Shown here in pieces: positions 25,980 to 34,438 of a stretch of 54,294 nucleotides of DNA; the first letter of the stretch is position 1, and every line of letters starts with the position of its first letter. This DNA comes from Spirochaetaceae bacterium (GTDB taxonomy: Bacteria; Spirochaetota; Spirochaetia; SZUA-6; Bin103): contig JAPPKD010000193.1 of assembly GCA_028820215.1 (NCBI GenBank), forward strand, positions 1 through 54,294, given 5' to 3'. Under the pieces are notes generated by a model. The model was given only the letters and a program-made list of their open reading frames with translations, was not told the DNA's origin and did no database searches. Position numbers and translations under genes: made by a program.

Positions 25980-27119
25980 ATGCGCATTTTCGTTCCCAGA
26001 GAGACCGAACCCGGCGAGCCGCGCGCCGCCGTCACCCCCGACACCGTGCAGCGCTACGGACGCAAGGACGGGGCCGTGGTCGCCGTCGAGTCCGGCGCCG
26101 GCGCCGGTTGTCACTTCTCCGACGACCAGTACCGCGAAGCGGGGGCCGAGGTCGTCACCGACCGCACGCAGGAGCTCGGCAAGGCCGACATCATCCTGCG
26201 CGTCCGCCGCCCGCCGGACGACGAGATCTCCGCCATGAAGAAGGGGGCTATCCATATCAGCTTCCTGGACCCGTTCAACGAGCCGGAGCTGATCGACGCC
26301 CTGGCCGGGCAGGGGGTGAGTGCGATCAGCGTGGAGCTGGTGCCGCGCTCCACCCGGGCCCAGAAGCTGGACGCCCTAAGCTCCCAGCACAACATCGCCG
26401 GTTACGCCATGGTGGTGCTGGCGGCCGAGCGGCTGGGCGCCGTGATGCCGATGATGATGACCCCGTCGGGCACGTTGCAGCCGGCGCGCGCGTTCATCAT
26501 CGGCGCCGGCGTGGCCGGCCTGCAGGCGATCGCCACCGCCAAGCGCCTCGGCGCCCGGGTGGAGGCGTTCGACACCCGGCCGGTGGTGGAGGAGCAGGTC
26601 AAGTCGCTCGGCGCCAAGTTCATCAAGGTCGACCTGGGAGAAACCGGGCAGACCGATCAGGGCTACGCCAAGGAGCTCACCGAAGAGCAGCTCGCCAAGC
26701 AGCGCGAGCTGATGGCGGATACGTGCGCCGGCGCCGACATCGTCATCACCACCGCGCAGCTTTTCGGCCGCAAGGCCCCGGTGGTGCTCAGCGCCGACGT
26801 GGTCGAGCGGATGAAGGCCGGTGCCGTCGTTGTCGACTACGCGGTCGAGTCCGGAGGCAACGTCGAAGGATCGGTCGCCGGTCAGGAGACTCAGGTCAAC
26901 GGCGTCACGATCATCGGCCTGCGCAACATCCCCGGCCGCTACGCAGTCTCCGCCAGCTCCATGTACGCCAACAACCTGTACAACTACGTGGACGAGTTCT
27001 GGGATGACGAGAGCAAGGGCATGAAGCTCGACCGGGAGGATGAGATCATCGCCGGCAGCCTGGTCACCCACGACGGGCAGATGGTCAACGAGATGGTCCG
27101 CAAGATCACCTCGGGATAA
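25980..27119 (+). CDS. pntAA: NAD(P) transhydrogenase subunit alpha part 1
   Basis: This 379-residue subunit holds the NAD(H)-binding domain I of the proton-translocating transhydrogenase. It begins MRIFVPRETEPGEPRAAVTP and carries SVELVPRSTRAQKLDALSSQ, the nucleotide loop IIGAGVAGLQAIATAKRLGA, DTRPVVEEQVKSLGAKFI and ITTAQLFGRKAPVVL. AAGGGTG lies directly upstream of the ATG. It is the first of three genes, the split-alpha arrangement known from Rhodospirillum and others. The enzyme uses the proton gradient to make NADPH from NADH and NADP, useful for reductive biosynthesis and thiol redox. Confidence 0.94.
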   Translation: MRIFVPRETEPGEPRAAVTPDTVQRYGRKDGAVVAVESGAGAGCHFSDDQYREAGAEVVTDRTQELGKADIILRVRRPPDDEISAMKKGAIHISFLDPFNEPELIDALAGQGVSAISVELVPRSTRAQKLDALSSQHNIAGYAMVVLAAERLGAVMPMMMTPSGTLQPARAFIIGAGVAGLQAIATAKRLGARVEAFDTRPVVEEQVKSLGAKFIKVDLGETGQTDQGYAKELTEEQLAKQRELMADTCAGADIVITTAQLFGRKAPVVLSADVVERMKAGAVVVDYAVESGGNVEGSVAGQETQVNGVTIIGLRNIPGRYAVSASSMYANNLYNYVDEFWDDESKGMKLDREDEIIAGSLVTHDGQMVNEMVRKITSG

Positions 27120-27190
27120 CGCCGAACAACACCTTTAGAGAACGGACGCCCCGGCGTCCGCGGACCGGAAAGACAACGGAAAGAAGGGTC

Positions 27191-27508
27191 ATGGAAGCCG
27201 CACAACTATTTCAGTTTCTGTTCTTCATCTTCGTGCTCGCGATGTTCCTTGGGCTGGAGCTCATCACCAAGGTGCCGTCGCAGTTGCACACGCCGCTGAT
27301 GTCGGGATCCAACGCGATCTCCGGGATCTCGATCGTGGGCGCCCTGGCGCTCGCCGGACAGGGCGCCTCCAGCACCCTAGTGACGATCTTCGCCGCGGCG
27401 GCCGTCGGGTTCGCCACCATCAACGTGGTGGGCGGCTACCTGGTCACCGACCGCATGCTGGAGATGTTCAAGGCCAAAGATTCGGTCAAGGGCGGAGGCG
27501 CATCGTGA
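27191..27508 (+). CDS. pntAB: NAD(P) transhydrogenase subunit alpha part 2
   Basis: The 105-residue membrane subunit contains about three helices and the family blocks LELITKVPSQLHTPLMSGSN, ISGISIVGALALAG and ATINVVGGYLVTDRMLEMF. It forms part of the proton channel (domain II) together with the N-terminal part of PntB. AGAAGGG seven bases upstream supports the ATG at 27191. There is a 71-base spacer after pntAA; its stop overlaps the pntB start (GTGA), so the two channel-forming subunits are translationally coupled. Confidence 0.94.
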   Translation: MEAAQLFQFLFFIFVLAMFLGLELITKVPSQLHTPLMSGSNAISGISIVGALALAGQGASSTLVTIFAAAAVGFATINVVGGYLVTDRMLEMFKAKDSVKGGGAS

Positions 27509-28944
27509 CCTACCTCATCGTGGTCGCCTACATCGTCTCGGCGATCATGTTCGTGTTCGGCCTGAAGATGCTGGGCAAGGCCTCCACCGCCCGGCGCGGC
27601 AACGGCATCTCCTCGCTGGGCATGCTCATCGCGATCCTCGCCACCGTGCTGAGCATCATCGAGAGCATCCAGATCGAGTGGGTAGTGCTGGCGGCCGTGA
27701 TCGGCGCCGGCATCGGCATCGCCGCGTCCCGGCTGGTGAAGATGACCGCCATGCCGGAGATGGTGGCGCTGTTCAACGGATTCGGCGGCCTGGCCAGCAT
27801 GCTGGTCGGCTGGGGCACCTTTCAGGCGGCCGCGGACCAGTTCGGAGTCGGCTTCGGGGCCGGTGCCGGGGACCTTTCCGCGTTCACCGCCGCGCTCGGC
27901 GGCGGGTTCAGCGCCACTACCATCTACCTGGCCATCCTGATCGGCGGTGTGACCTTCACCGGCAGCCTCATCGCCTGGGGCAAGCTGTCCGAGGTGGTCA
28001 CCTCGCGGCCAGTGCTGTTCCCGCTGCAGCAGGTGGTCAACGCACTGGTGCTGCTGGCCATCGTCGTCGGCGCGGTCTGGTTTACCGTCGCTCCCGACCA
28101 GTACTGGATCGCGGTGGCGGTGACGGGACTCGCCTTCGTGCTCGGCATCATGGCGGTCATCGCCATCGGCGGTGCCGACATGCCGGTGGTGATCTCGCTG
28201 TTGAACAGCTACTCCGGCCTGGCGGCGTGCGCGGCCGGCTTCGTGATCTCCAACAACCTCTTGATCATCACCGGCGCCCTGGTGGGCGCGAGCGGCATCG
28301 TGCTGACCTCCATCATGTGCAAGGCGATGAACCGCTCCCTCACCAACGTGCTGTTCAGTGGCTTCGGCGCCGCCGGCGGCTCCTCGAAGAGCGCCGGCAT
28401 CCAGGGTGAGGCCAAGTCGATGACGCCCGAGGACGCCTACTACATCCTGGAGGCGGCCCGCTCGGTGATCTTCATCCCCGGCTACGGCATGGCGGTGGCG
28501 CAGGCCCAGCACGCGGTGCGCGAGCTGGCCGACCTGCTGGAGGAGAACGGCGCCGAGGTCAAGCACGCGATCCATCCGGTGGCCGGCCGCATGCCGGGCC
28601 ACATGAACGTGCTGCTGGCGGAGGCGAACGTGCCGTACGAGCAGCTCGCGGAGATGGACGCCGTGAACCCGACGATGGAGACCGTCGACGTCGCGATCGT
28701 CATCGGCGCCAACGACGTGGTGAATCCCGCGGCGCGCGAGGACGAAGGCAGCCCCATTTACGGGATGCCGATCATCAACGCCGACTCGGCGCACACCTGC
28801 TTCATCCTCAAGCGGTCGATGGCCTCCGGGTTCGCCGGCATCGACAACCCGCTGTTCTTCAAGGACAACTCGTACATGATCTTCGGCGACGCCAAGGCGA
28901 CCGTGGAATCGATGGTCGGCGAGTTCAAGGAGAGCTCCTCCTGA
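27505..28944 (+). CDS. pntB: NAD(P) transhydrogenase subunit beta
   Basis: The 479-residue subunit has about eight to nine membrane helices in its first 270 residues (FGLKMLGKASTARRGNGISS, VALFNGFGGLASMLVGWGTF, LLNSYSGLAACAAGFVISNN), then the NADP(H)-binding domain III. That domain has VIFIPGYGMAVAQAQHAVRE, HPVAGRMPGHMNVLLAEANV, VDVAIVIGANDVVNPAAR and FILKRSMASGFAGIDNPLFF. All catalytic-domain features are intact. It starts with GTG overlapping the pntAB stop. Confidence 0.95.
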   Translation: MTYLIVVAYIVSAIMFVFGLKMLGKASTARRGNGISSLGMLIAILATVLSIIESIQIEWVVLAAVIGAGIGIAASRLVKMTAMPEMVALFNGFGGLASMLVGWGTFQAAADQFGVGFGAGAGDLSAFTAALGGGFSATTIYLAILIGGVTFTGSLIAWGKLSEVVTSRPVLFPLQQVVNALVLLAIVVGAVWFTVAPDQYWIAVAVTGLAFVLGIMAVIAIGGADMPVVISLLNSYSGLAACAAGFVISNNLLIITGALVGASGIVLTSIMCKAMNRSLTNVLFSGFGAAGGSSKSAGIQGEAKSMTPEDAYYILEAARSVIFIPGYGMAVAQAQHAVRELADLLEENGAEVKHAIHPVAGRMPGHMNVLLAEANVPYEQLAEMDAVNPTMETVDVAIVIGANDVVNPAAREDEGSPIYGMPIINADSAHTCFILKRSMASGFAGIDNPLFFKDNSYMIFGDAKATVESMVGEFKESSS

Positions 28945-28972
28945 CCGGATAGCGGCAGGAGTCTTTCGGCCG

Positions 28973-30325
28973 ATGGGCGCCGCGACCGCCACCGAGGTCA
29001 CGATCGACTCCCTGCTCGACGAGTACCGTGACCGCAACCCCGGTTCGTACGAGCTGTTCCGCCGCTCGCAGTCGGTGTTGCCGGGCGGCAACACGCGGAC
29101 CGGGGTGTTCGTCGATCCGTTCCCGCTCTACATCGACCGCGCGGAGGGAACGGACCTCGTCGACGTCGACGGCAACCGCCGGCTCGACTTCATCAACAAC
29201 GCCAGCGCGCTGATCCTCGGGCACGCCCATCCGGCGGTGGTCGCCGCCATCCGCGAGGCGGCGGGGCGCGGCACGGCCTACTTCGCGCCCACGGCGCTGG
29301 AGGTGGAGCTGGCCGAGCTGCTGGCCGAGCGGGTGCCGTCCCTGCAGCGCCTGCGCTTCTGCAGCTCCGGCACCGAGGCCGTCCTGGGAGCCGTGCGGGC
29401 GGCGCGCGCCTTCACCGGCCGGCCGATGATCGCCAAGTTCGAGGGCGCGTACCACGGCATCGACGACCCGGCGCTGATCAGCTACCTGCCCCCGCCGGGC
29501 CCGGAGCTCGGCCCGCCTGATCGTCCGCGTTCGGTGCCCGCGTCCGCCGGGCTCGCCCCGGGGACCGCGGAGCAGGTGCTGGTGCTGCCGTTCAACGACG
29601 CCGAGGCGTGCGCACGGCTCATCGGCGAGCAGGCCGGCCGGCTGGCCGCCGTGATCGTCGATCCGCTGTCCACGGCGGTCGGCCTCACCCTGCCGGACCC
29701 GGGCTTCCTGGAAGGGCTGCGCCGCGTCACCGGCGAGCACGGCATCGTGCTGATCTTCGACGAGGTGGTGAGCTTCCGCGCCGGCCCCGGCGGCGCGCAG
29801 GGCGCCTTCGGCGTGTGTCCCGATCTCACGTGTCTGGCCAAGGTGGTGGCTGGCGGCACCGCGGGCGGCGCGTTCGGCGGGCGGGCCGACATGATGGCGC
29901 TCTACGATCCGACCGGCGGTCCGCCGGCGATCCCGCAGTCCGGGACCTACAACGGCAACCCCATCGCCATGGCGGCGGGGCTGGCCACCCTGCGCACCAT
30001 GACCGAGCAGGCGTACGCGGCCCTCCACGAGCGCACCCAACGCGTGGCCGACGGGCTGCGCGGCGCCTTCCGGCGGGCGGGGGTGCCCGGCTGCGTGGTC
30101 ACGGCCGGGTCGCTGTTCCAGCTCTACTTCCTGCCGAGCCCGCCGCGCAACTACCGCGAGGCGGCCGGGGACGACTCCGCCCGCCAAAGGTGGCTCTACT
30201 TCCGGCTGCTGGGCGACGGCATCGTCACTCGTCGCGGCGGCAACGTGTCGCTGCCCATGACCGACCGGCACGCCGACCGGCTGGTCCAGACGGTGGAAGC
30301 CGCGCTGCGCGAGCTGCCGCCGTGA
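28973..30325 (+). CDS. HemL-like class III aminotransferase
   Basis: This 450-residue PLP enzyme resembles glutamate-1-semialdehyde 2,1-aminomutase: SQSVLPGGNTR at 33-42, FCSSGTEAVLGAVRAARAFTGR (129-150), KFEGAYHG, IFDEVVSFR (261-269), and LAKVVAGGTAGGAFGG with the PLP Lys290. It differs from canonical HemL in places, for example VIVDPLSTAVG where VIVEPVAGNMG is usual. It is also a little longer than the typical 430 residues. A role in 5-aminolevulinate formation fits the nearby hemC, ctaA and ctaB, but HemL-like aminotransferases with other substrates are common, so I leave the symbol blank. Confidence 0.8.
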   Translation: MGAATATEVTIDSLLDEYRDRNPGSYELFRRSQSVLPGGNTRTGVFVDPFPLYIDRAEGTDLVDVDGNRRLDFINNASALILGHAHPAVVAAIREAAGRGTAYFAPTALEVELAELLAERVPSLQRLRFCSSGTEAVLGAVRAARAFTGRPMIAKFEGAYHGIDDPALISYLPPPGPELGPPDRPRSVPASAGLAPGTAEQVLVLPFNDAEACARLIGEQAGRLAAVIVDPLSTAVGLTLPDPGFLEGLRRVTGEHGIVLIFDEVVSFRAGPGGAQGAFGVCPDLTCLAKVVAGGTAGGAFGGRADMMALYDPTGGPPAIPQSGTYNGNPIAMAAGLATLRTMTEQAYAALHERTQRVADGLRGAFRRAGVPGCVVTAGSLFQLYFLPSPPRNYREAAGDDSARQRWLYFRLLGDGIVTRRGGNVSLPMTDRHADRLVQTVEAALRELPP

Positions 30326-30392
30326 CGCACGCGGCCGGGCGATAGCTACCCCCGACGTCGACCTCTCCGATCCGCACCTCGACGAACGCACC

Positions 30393-31328
30393 GTGAGCCT
30401 GCTGACCAAGACGACCGCGCTGGCGACGCTGCTCTTGATCTTCATCGGCAGCCTGGTGACCAGCACCGGCTCCGGGTTGGCCGTGCCGGACTGGCCGCTC
30501 TCCTACGGGATGCTGTTCCCGCCGATGGTGGGCGGCATCCTGTACGAGCACGGCCATCGCATGGCCTCCGCCGCCGTCGGGCTGCTGGTGGTCGTGCAGG
30601 CGCTGGTCATAACCTGGCGCGAGCCGCGCCGGTGGGTGCGCGTGCTCGCGTGGGTGGCGGTGGGGGCGATCGTCGCCCAGGGACTGCTCGGCGGATTGAC
30701 CGTGCTGTTCCTGCTGCCGACGGCGATCTCGATGACGCACGCCGTCCTGGCCCAGACGCTGTTCCTGGTGCTGATCCTCATCGCCCACGCCCAGTCCGGG
30801 GACTGGCGGCGGCACCTCCAGGAGCGGACGGCCAGCGCCTGGCGCCCGATCGCGGTCCTGCTGGGAATCGTGTACCTGCAACTGCTGCTCGGCGCGCTGA
30901 TGCGGCACACCGAGTCCGGGCTCGCGATCCCGGACTTCCCGCTGATGGGCGGCACGCTGCTGCCGCGCTTCGACGAGCGCATGCTGGACGCCGTCAACGC
31001 CGCGCGATTCGACCTGCATCTGGCGCCCGTGGCCCGCGGCCAGGTCATCGTCCACTTCCTGCACCGCCTGGGAGCGTTGGCGACCCTGGTGGTGCTGGTG
31101 CTCGTCAACATGAGGGTGAGACGCCGGCCGGCGCCGCGCCGGGTGCGGCAACTCCTGGGCGCCATCGACGCACTGGTGATCGTGCAGGTGGCGCTGGGAG
31201 CGCTGACCGTGCTCACCGCCAAGTCGCCCATCGTGGCCAGCCTCCACGTGCTGGTCGGCGCCGGCCTGTTGGGCGCCACCTGGTGGTGCCTGCTCTGCGG
31301 CCGTCCGGTGCGGGAACGGGCCGCGTGA
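30393..31328 (+). CDS. ctaA: Heme A synthase (COX15/CtaA family)
   Basis: The 311-residue protein has eight predicted helices in two four-helix halves. The conserved histidines are in YEHGHRMASA, SMTHAVLAQ, VHFLHRLGAL and ASLHVLVG. VTSTGSGLAVPDWPL and the repeat MRHTESGLAIPDFPLM mark the pseudo-symmetric halves of the family. It oxidises heme O to heme A for cytochrome oxidase. The GTG at 30393 is the first start in frame. The stop overlaps the ctaB start (GTGA). No oxidase subunit gene is in the window. Confidence 0.9.
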   Translation: MSLLTKTTALATLLLIFIGSLVTSTGSGLAVPDWPLSYGMLFPPMVGGILYEHGHRMASAAVGLLVVVQALVITWREPRRWVRVLAWVAVGAIVAQGLLGGLTVLFLLPTAISMTHAVLAQTLFLVLILIAHAQSGDWRRHLQERTASAWRPIAVLLGIVYLQLLLGALMRHTESGLAIPDFPLMGGTLLPRFDERMLDAVNAARFDLHLAPVARGQVIVHFLHRLGALATLVVLVLVNMRVRRRPAPRRVRQLLGAIDALVIVQVALGALTVLTAKSPIVASLHVLVGAGLLGATWWCLLCGRPVRERAA

Positions 31329-32251
31329 GCCTGTCGCCTGCGGCGGCCCCGCCGCGTACGCGCACGGGCTCCGCGGGACGTGCGGCGGCGATGCGCGGGC
31401 TGCGGTCCCTGATCAAGACCCGCATCGTGATCATGGTCATGGTGGCGGCCGCGCTGGGCTACTGGGCCGCGGCGGGGTCGTTCCAGCCGGTGGGCACGCT
31501 GGCGGCGGCCCTGGCCGGCACCGCCCTGGCGAGCGCGGGCGCGGGCGTGCTCAACAACGTCCTGGAGCGCCGCGTGGACGCCCGCATGGTCCGCAACCGC
31601 GAGCGCGCGCTCCCGCAGGGATCGGTGGCGCCGTCCGCAGCAGCGTGGTTCGGGGTGGCGCTGACCGCCGGCGGCGCAGGTCTGCTGGCCTGGCAGGCCG
31701 GCCTGGAGCCGGCCCTGCTCAGCCTGCTGGCCGCGGCGCTCTACCTGTTCGTATACACGCCGCTGAAACCCCGGACGTGGCTCAACACGCCGCTCGGCGC
31801 GATTCCGGGCGCCATGCCGCCGCTGATCGGCGGTGCCGCCGCAACCGGTGGAGCTCCCGACGCCGGGGCGTGGATCGTCTTCGCGATGCTGTTTCTCTGG
31901 CAGCACCCCCACTTCTACGCCATCGCCTGGGTCTGCCGCGACGACTACCGGCGCGCCGGCCTGCGGATGGCGACGGAGGTAGGCGACGGCGGGCGGTTCA
32001 TGACCGTCCAGGTCATCGGCTCCCTGCTGCTCCTGATTCCCGTCTCACTCCTCCTGGCGGTGGTGGGAGCCGCCGGCCTCTGGTACGCGGCCGGCGCGGT
32101 GGCGGCCGGGGCGGCGTACCTGGCGGCCGGCATCCGCTTCGCGCGCCGGCTCGACACATCCGGCTCCCGCCTGCTGCTGCGCGTGTCGGTGCTGTACGTC
32201 CCCGCCATGCTGCTGCTGTCGATCGCCGACCGCTTCCTGTCATCGATGTAG
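31325..32251 (+). CDS. ctaB: Protoheme IX farnesyltransferase (heme O synthase)
   Basis: The 308-residue UbiA-family prenyltransferase carries the prenyl-diphosphate motif NNVLERRVDARMVRNRERAL, the second loop YTPLKPRTWLNTPLGAIPGA with MPPLIGG, and FLWQHPHFYAIAWVCRDDYR, all diagnostic of CtaB. It converts protoheme to heme O, the substrate of CtaA encoded just upstream. The GTG at 31325 overlaps the ctaA stop and gives an Ala/Pro/Arg-rich N-terminal tail of about 25 residues before the first helix. An internal ATG at 31391 is the alternative start. Confidence 0.92.
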   Translation: MSLSPAAAPPRTRTGSAGRAAAMRGLRSLIKTRIVIMVMVAAALGYWAAAGSFQPVGTLAAALAGTALASAGAGVLNNVLERRVDARMVRNRERALPQGSVAPSAAAWFGVALTAGGAGLLAWQAGLEPALLSLLAAALYLFVYTPLKPRTWLNTPLGAIPGAMPPLIGGAAATGGAPDAGAWIVFAMLFLWQHPHFYAIAWVCRDDYRRAGLRMATEVGDGGRFMTVQVIGSLLLLIPVSLLLAVVGAAGLWYAAGAVAAGAAYLAAGIRFARRLDTSGSRLLLRVSVLYVPAMLLLSIADRFLSSM

Positions 32252-32299
32252 AGGCAAGACCACACGTCTACCCATAGGACACTGAGCATGGAATTGCCC

Positions 32300-32328
32300 T
32301 ATTCTATGCACTGATTGGATGCAGAATA
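32300..32328 (+). promoter_or_regulatory. Imperfect palindrome overlapping the ATPase start (operator candidate)
   Basis: TATTCT (32300-32305) and AGAATA (32323-32328) form a perfect inverted pair, with a second ATGCA/TGCA pair inside. The right arm reaches the ATG at 32328. A related palindrome sits at the same place before the deleted ATPase copy (34408-34438), so the element is conserved between duplicates. By position it could be an operator for autoregulation. No regulator is identified. Confidence 0.4.
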
Positions 32329-33656
32329 TGTCTAATCTCTACGTCCCGCGTCGCCTGGAGCAGGATGTCGCACGCTTCGTCGGCAGTGAGGTGCCCCACA
32401 AGCCGGTGCTGCTGCTCGACGGGGCACGGCAAGTCGGCAAGACGACTCTCGTAGACGCCGTCCTGGCGACATCCGCGAAGGACGGCGTACCGATCAACCT
32501 GGAGCGGGACACGCTGGTCCGTTCCGCGATCGATGACTGCCGCGATTTCACCGAGTTCGAGGATCTGCTGCTCGACCGCTTCGGGTTCCGCGGCGATGCC
32601 GATCAGGTCTTGTTCGTGGACGAGGCGCAGGAGAGCCGCATGCTCGGCTCGTTCGTGCGCTTCATGAAGGAATCGTGGGCGCATGCGACCGTCATCCTCT
32701 CCGGTTCCACCCTGCGCCGCCTGTTCCGGCCGCACACGCGCTATCCGGTCGGCCGGGTTCGCCACCTCGTCCTCGGGCCGTTCTCCTTCTCGGAGTTCCT
32801 GCGAGCCCTGGACAAGCCGCACCTCGCCGCGGAGATGCTGAGCGCCAACACGCGGATCAGCGGCCAGCGACACGAGCTGCTTCTCTCGCTGTTCGACCGA
32901 TTCCTCGCCGTGGGCGGACTGCCGGCCGTCGTGCAGGCGTACGCGTCCGGTGACGACCACACTGCGGTGCGGCGCCAGATCATCGCCGACTACGAACAGG
33001 ACTTCATCCGCATCTTCGGCGAGGAGCTCATCGACATCGTCAGGGCCTGCTTCCGGAGCGTCGCGAACTTCGCCGGCGGCGTGTCCAAGAACACATCGGT
33101 CGTGCCGTCGCCGAGCAGCCGCACGAACGAGCGCATCAACCACGTCTTCGCCAGACTGGAAGGCTGGCACCTGATACTCCGGTCCGATCAGCGAGGAAGC
33201 AGCGCACAGGCAAGCCACAACTACCTGCCCAAACGCTATCTGTTCGACACCGGCGTGTTGCGCGAGCTGCGCGAGGCTGCCGTGCCGGCCATCAGCGCGG
33301 TCAAGACCCTTTCATCCGCCGCCCGGACACCGCTCGGCGCGGTGATCGAGAACCAGACCGCCATCGAGCTTGCCAGCAGCGGCCGGGAGCTGACCGGGTG
33401 GAAGCGGACGCCGTCCGGCGCCGAGATCGACTTCATCTTCAAGCGCAACGGCACTACCGTGCCGGTCGAGTGCAAGGCGGCCCTCTCCGTGAACCGCAAG
33501 CACATGCGCGGGCTCGTCGAGTACCTGCGCCTCCACGGCTTGCGCCACGGGTCCCTGATCAGTTTGGCCCCCTGCTCCACGACCGTGATCGACGGGTTCA
33601 CGATCGCCAATCTTCCGGCGTACCTGCTCGAACGCCTCAACTCGGATTCGGCGTAG
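32328..33656 (+). CDS. AAA ATPase with C-terminal DUF4143/nuclease-like domain
   Basis: The 442-residue protein (445 from an ATG at 32319) belongs to the AAA_14/DUF4143 group. Walker A is GARQVGKTT (32-40) and Walker B is VLFVDEAQE, followed by the STLRRLF sensor-like segment and LGPFSFSEFL. Near residue 355 it has VIENQTAIEL and then GAEIDFIFKRNGTTVPVECK, matching the E-(I)D-x(n)-E-C-K pattern of PD-(D/E)xK folds. Function in this group is poorly known; members are abundant in host-associated and sponge-associated bacteria. A second copy at 34437-34640 has lost the whole middle. It is the first gene of the accessory island. Confidence 0.8.
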   Translation: MSNLYVPRRLEQDVARFVGSEVPHKPVLLLDGARQVGKTTLVDAVLATSAKDGVPINLERDTLVRSAIDDCRDFTEFEDLLLDRFGFRGDADQVLFVDEAQESRMLGSFVRFMKESWAHATVILSGSTLRRLFRPHTRYPVGRVRHLVLGPFSFSEFLRALDKPHLAAEMLSANTRISGQRHELLLSLFDRFLAVGGLPAVVQAYASGDDHTAVRRQIIADYEQDFIRIFGEELIDIVRACFRSVANFAGGVSKNTSVVPSPSSRTNERINHVFARLEGWHLILRSDQRGSSAQASHNYLPKRYLFDTGVLRELREAAVPAISAVKTLSSAARTPLGAVIENQTAIELASSGRELTGWKRTPSGAEIDFIFKRNGTTVPVECKAALSVNRKHMRGLVEYLRLHGLRHGSLISLAPCSTTVIDGFTIANLPAYLLERLNSDSA

Positions 33657-33661
33657 CCACG

Positions 33662-33713
33662 CTACACCGGCGGCTTCGGGTCAGGCGGCCACCGAGACAG
33701 CACGGGCGCGCCT
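33662..33713 (-). pseudogene. Short remnant matching the 3' tail of the cysteine-rich gene
   Basis: Over 52 bases without gaps this stretch matches the 3' end of the cysteine-rich gene at 34637-34688, strongest at both ends (CCGGCGGCTTCGG and GGGCGCGCCT) and weak in the middle. The TAG stop is at the same relative place, just beyond the end of the ATPase gene. It suggests that the intact ATPase was once followed by a convergent cysteine-rich gene that has since been lost. The match is short, so chance is not excluded. Confidence 0.4.
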
Positions 33714-33791
33714 CTCCCGTCGCCACCCCGTACTGCTATATGTATGCTTGACGTAAAGCGTAACTCGGTCTACGGTACGCTGCCCGGCTGG

Positions 33792-34073
33792 ATGATCGTT
33801 GGCTTCAGAGACAAGAGGACGGAGACCTTCCACCGCGGCCGGAGGATCGCGGCATTCTCGGGGTTCGACAGAAGTGCCTGGCGCAAGCTGGATCAGCTCG
33901 ACGCCGCTGTCGATATCCGCGATCTGATCCGCCCCGGCAATCGCCTCGAAGCCTTGAAGGGCGATCGGAGAGGGCAGTGGAGTATCCGTATCAACGATCG
34001 ATGGCGCATCTGTTTCGAGTGGCCGACGGGAAGTCCCGGTCCGGCCAATGTCGAGATCGTCGACTACCATTGA
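33792..34073 (+). CDS. higB: HigB-type RelE-superfamily mRNA interferase toxin
   Basis: The 93-residue product reads MIVGFRDKRTETFHRGRR, then WRKLDQLDAAVDIRDLIRPGNRLEALKGDRRGQWSIRINDRWRICFEW, the complete HigB pattern with the catalytic-face basic residues and the closing WRICF strand. HigB toxins cleave translated mRNA on the ribosome. The ATG at 33792 gives the usual family N-terminus; an in-frame ATG at 33744 would add 16 residues. The antitoxin gene follows 24 bases later, the toxin-first order typical of HigBA. Confidence 0.88.
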   Translation: MIVGFRDKRTETFHRGRRIAAFSGFDRSAWRKLDQLDAAVDIRDLIRPGNRLEALKGDRRGQWSIRINDRWRICFEWPTGSPGPANVEIVDYH

Positions 34074-34097
34074 GGACATTGAGGAGGTAGAGCATCG

Positions 34098-34394
34098 ATG
34101 GCCCGTATCCCGATTCATCCCGGAGAGACGCTACGTGAAGATCTGGACGGCCTGGGCATGAGCGCGGCCGAGCTGGCTCGGCGGATCGATGTTCCGGTCA
34201 ACCGAATCACCGAAGTCCTGAACGGTCGTCGGGCGGTTACCGCCGATACCGCCTTGCGACTAGGGCGATTCTTCGGGACCTCCGGGGAGTTCTGGCTCAA
34301 CCTCCAGAAACTCTACGAACTGCGTGTCGCCGAGCAAAGGAATGGTGTGAAGATCGCCCGACTGCCGGTCCTGGACGTTCATGCCAGACAGTGA
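34098..34394 (+). CDS. higA: HigA-type XRE antitoxin
   Basis: The 98-residue protein has IHPGETLREDLDGLGMSAAELARRIDVPVNRITEVLNGRRAVTADTALRLGRFFGTSGEFWLNLQ, which spans the XRE helix-turn-helix and the PGE-L-x-E-L/D motif of HigA. It should bind HigB and repress the higBA promoter. AGGAGG at 34082-34087 precedes the ATG. The pair lies between the intact and the deleted ATPase copies, a position consistent with insertion into or survival within the duplicated cassette. Confidence 0.9.
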   Translation: MARIPIHPGETLREDLDGLGMSAAELARRIDVPVNRITEVLNGRRAVTADTALRLGRFFGTSGEFWLNLQKLYELRVAEQRNGVKIARLPVLDVHARQ

Positions 34395-34407
34395 GCAGAG
34401 GATTGAT

Positions 34408-34438
34408 CTATTCTCTGCTCGTATCGAGTACGGAATAG
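34408..34438 (+). promoter_or_regulatory. Imperfect 31-bp palindrome before deleted ATPase copy
   Basis: CTATTC (34408-34413) pairs with GAATAG (34433-34438), and an inner CTCG-TAT-CGAG (34418-34428) is perfect. It occupies the same position relative to the reading frame as the palindrome at 32300-32328, though the sequence between arms has diverged. Conservation of the arms while the loop changes supports a binding site or RNA structure rather than a chance match. The start codon that should follow is no longer present. Confidence 0.4.

Noticed and set aside
33744..33791. Direct repeat CGTAAAGCGTAA with TTGACG upstream of higB as the HigA operator
   Set aside because: It is not palindromic and not repeated at the antitoxin; operator function cannot be supported from sequence alone.
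33681..34118. 145-codon minus-strand ORF opposite higBA
   Set aside because: It is opposite a clear HigB gene; only its last residues coincide with the tail remnant, which I list separately.
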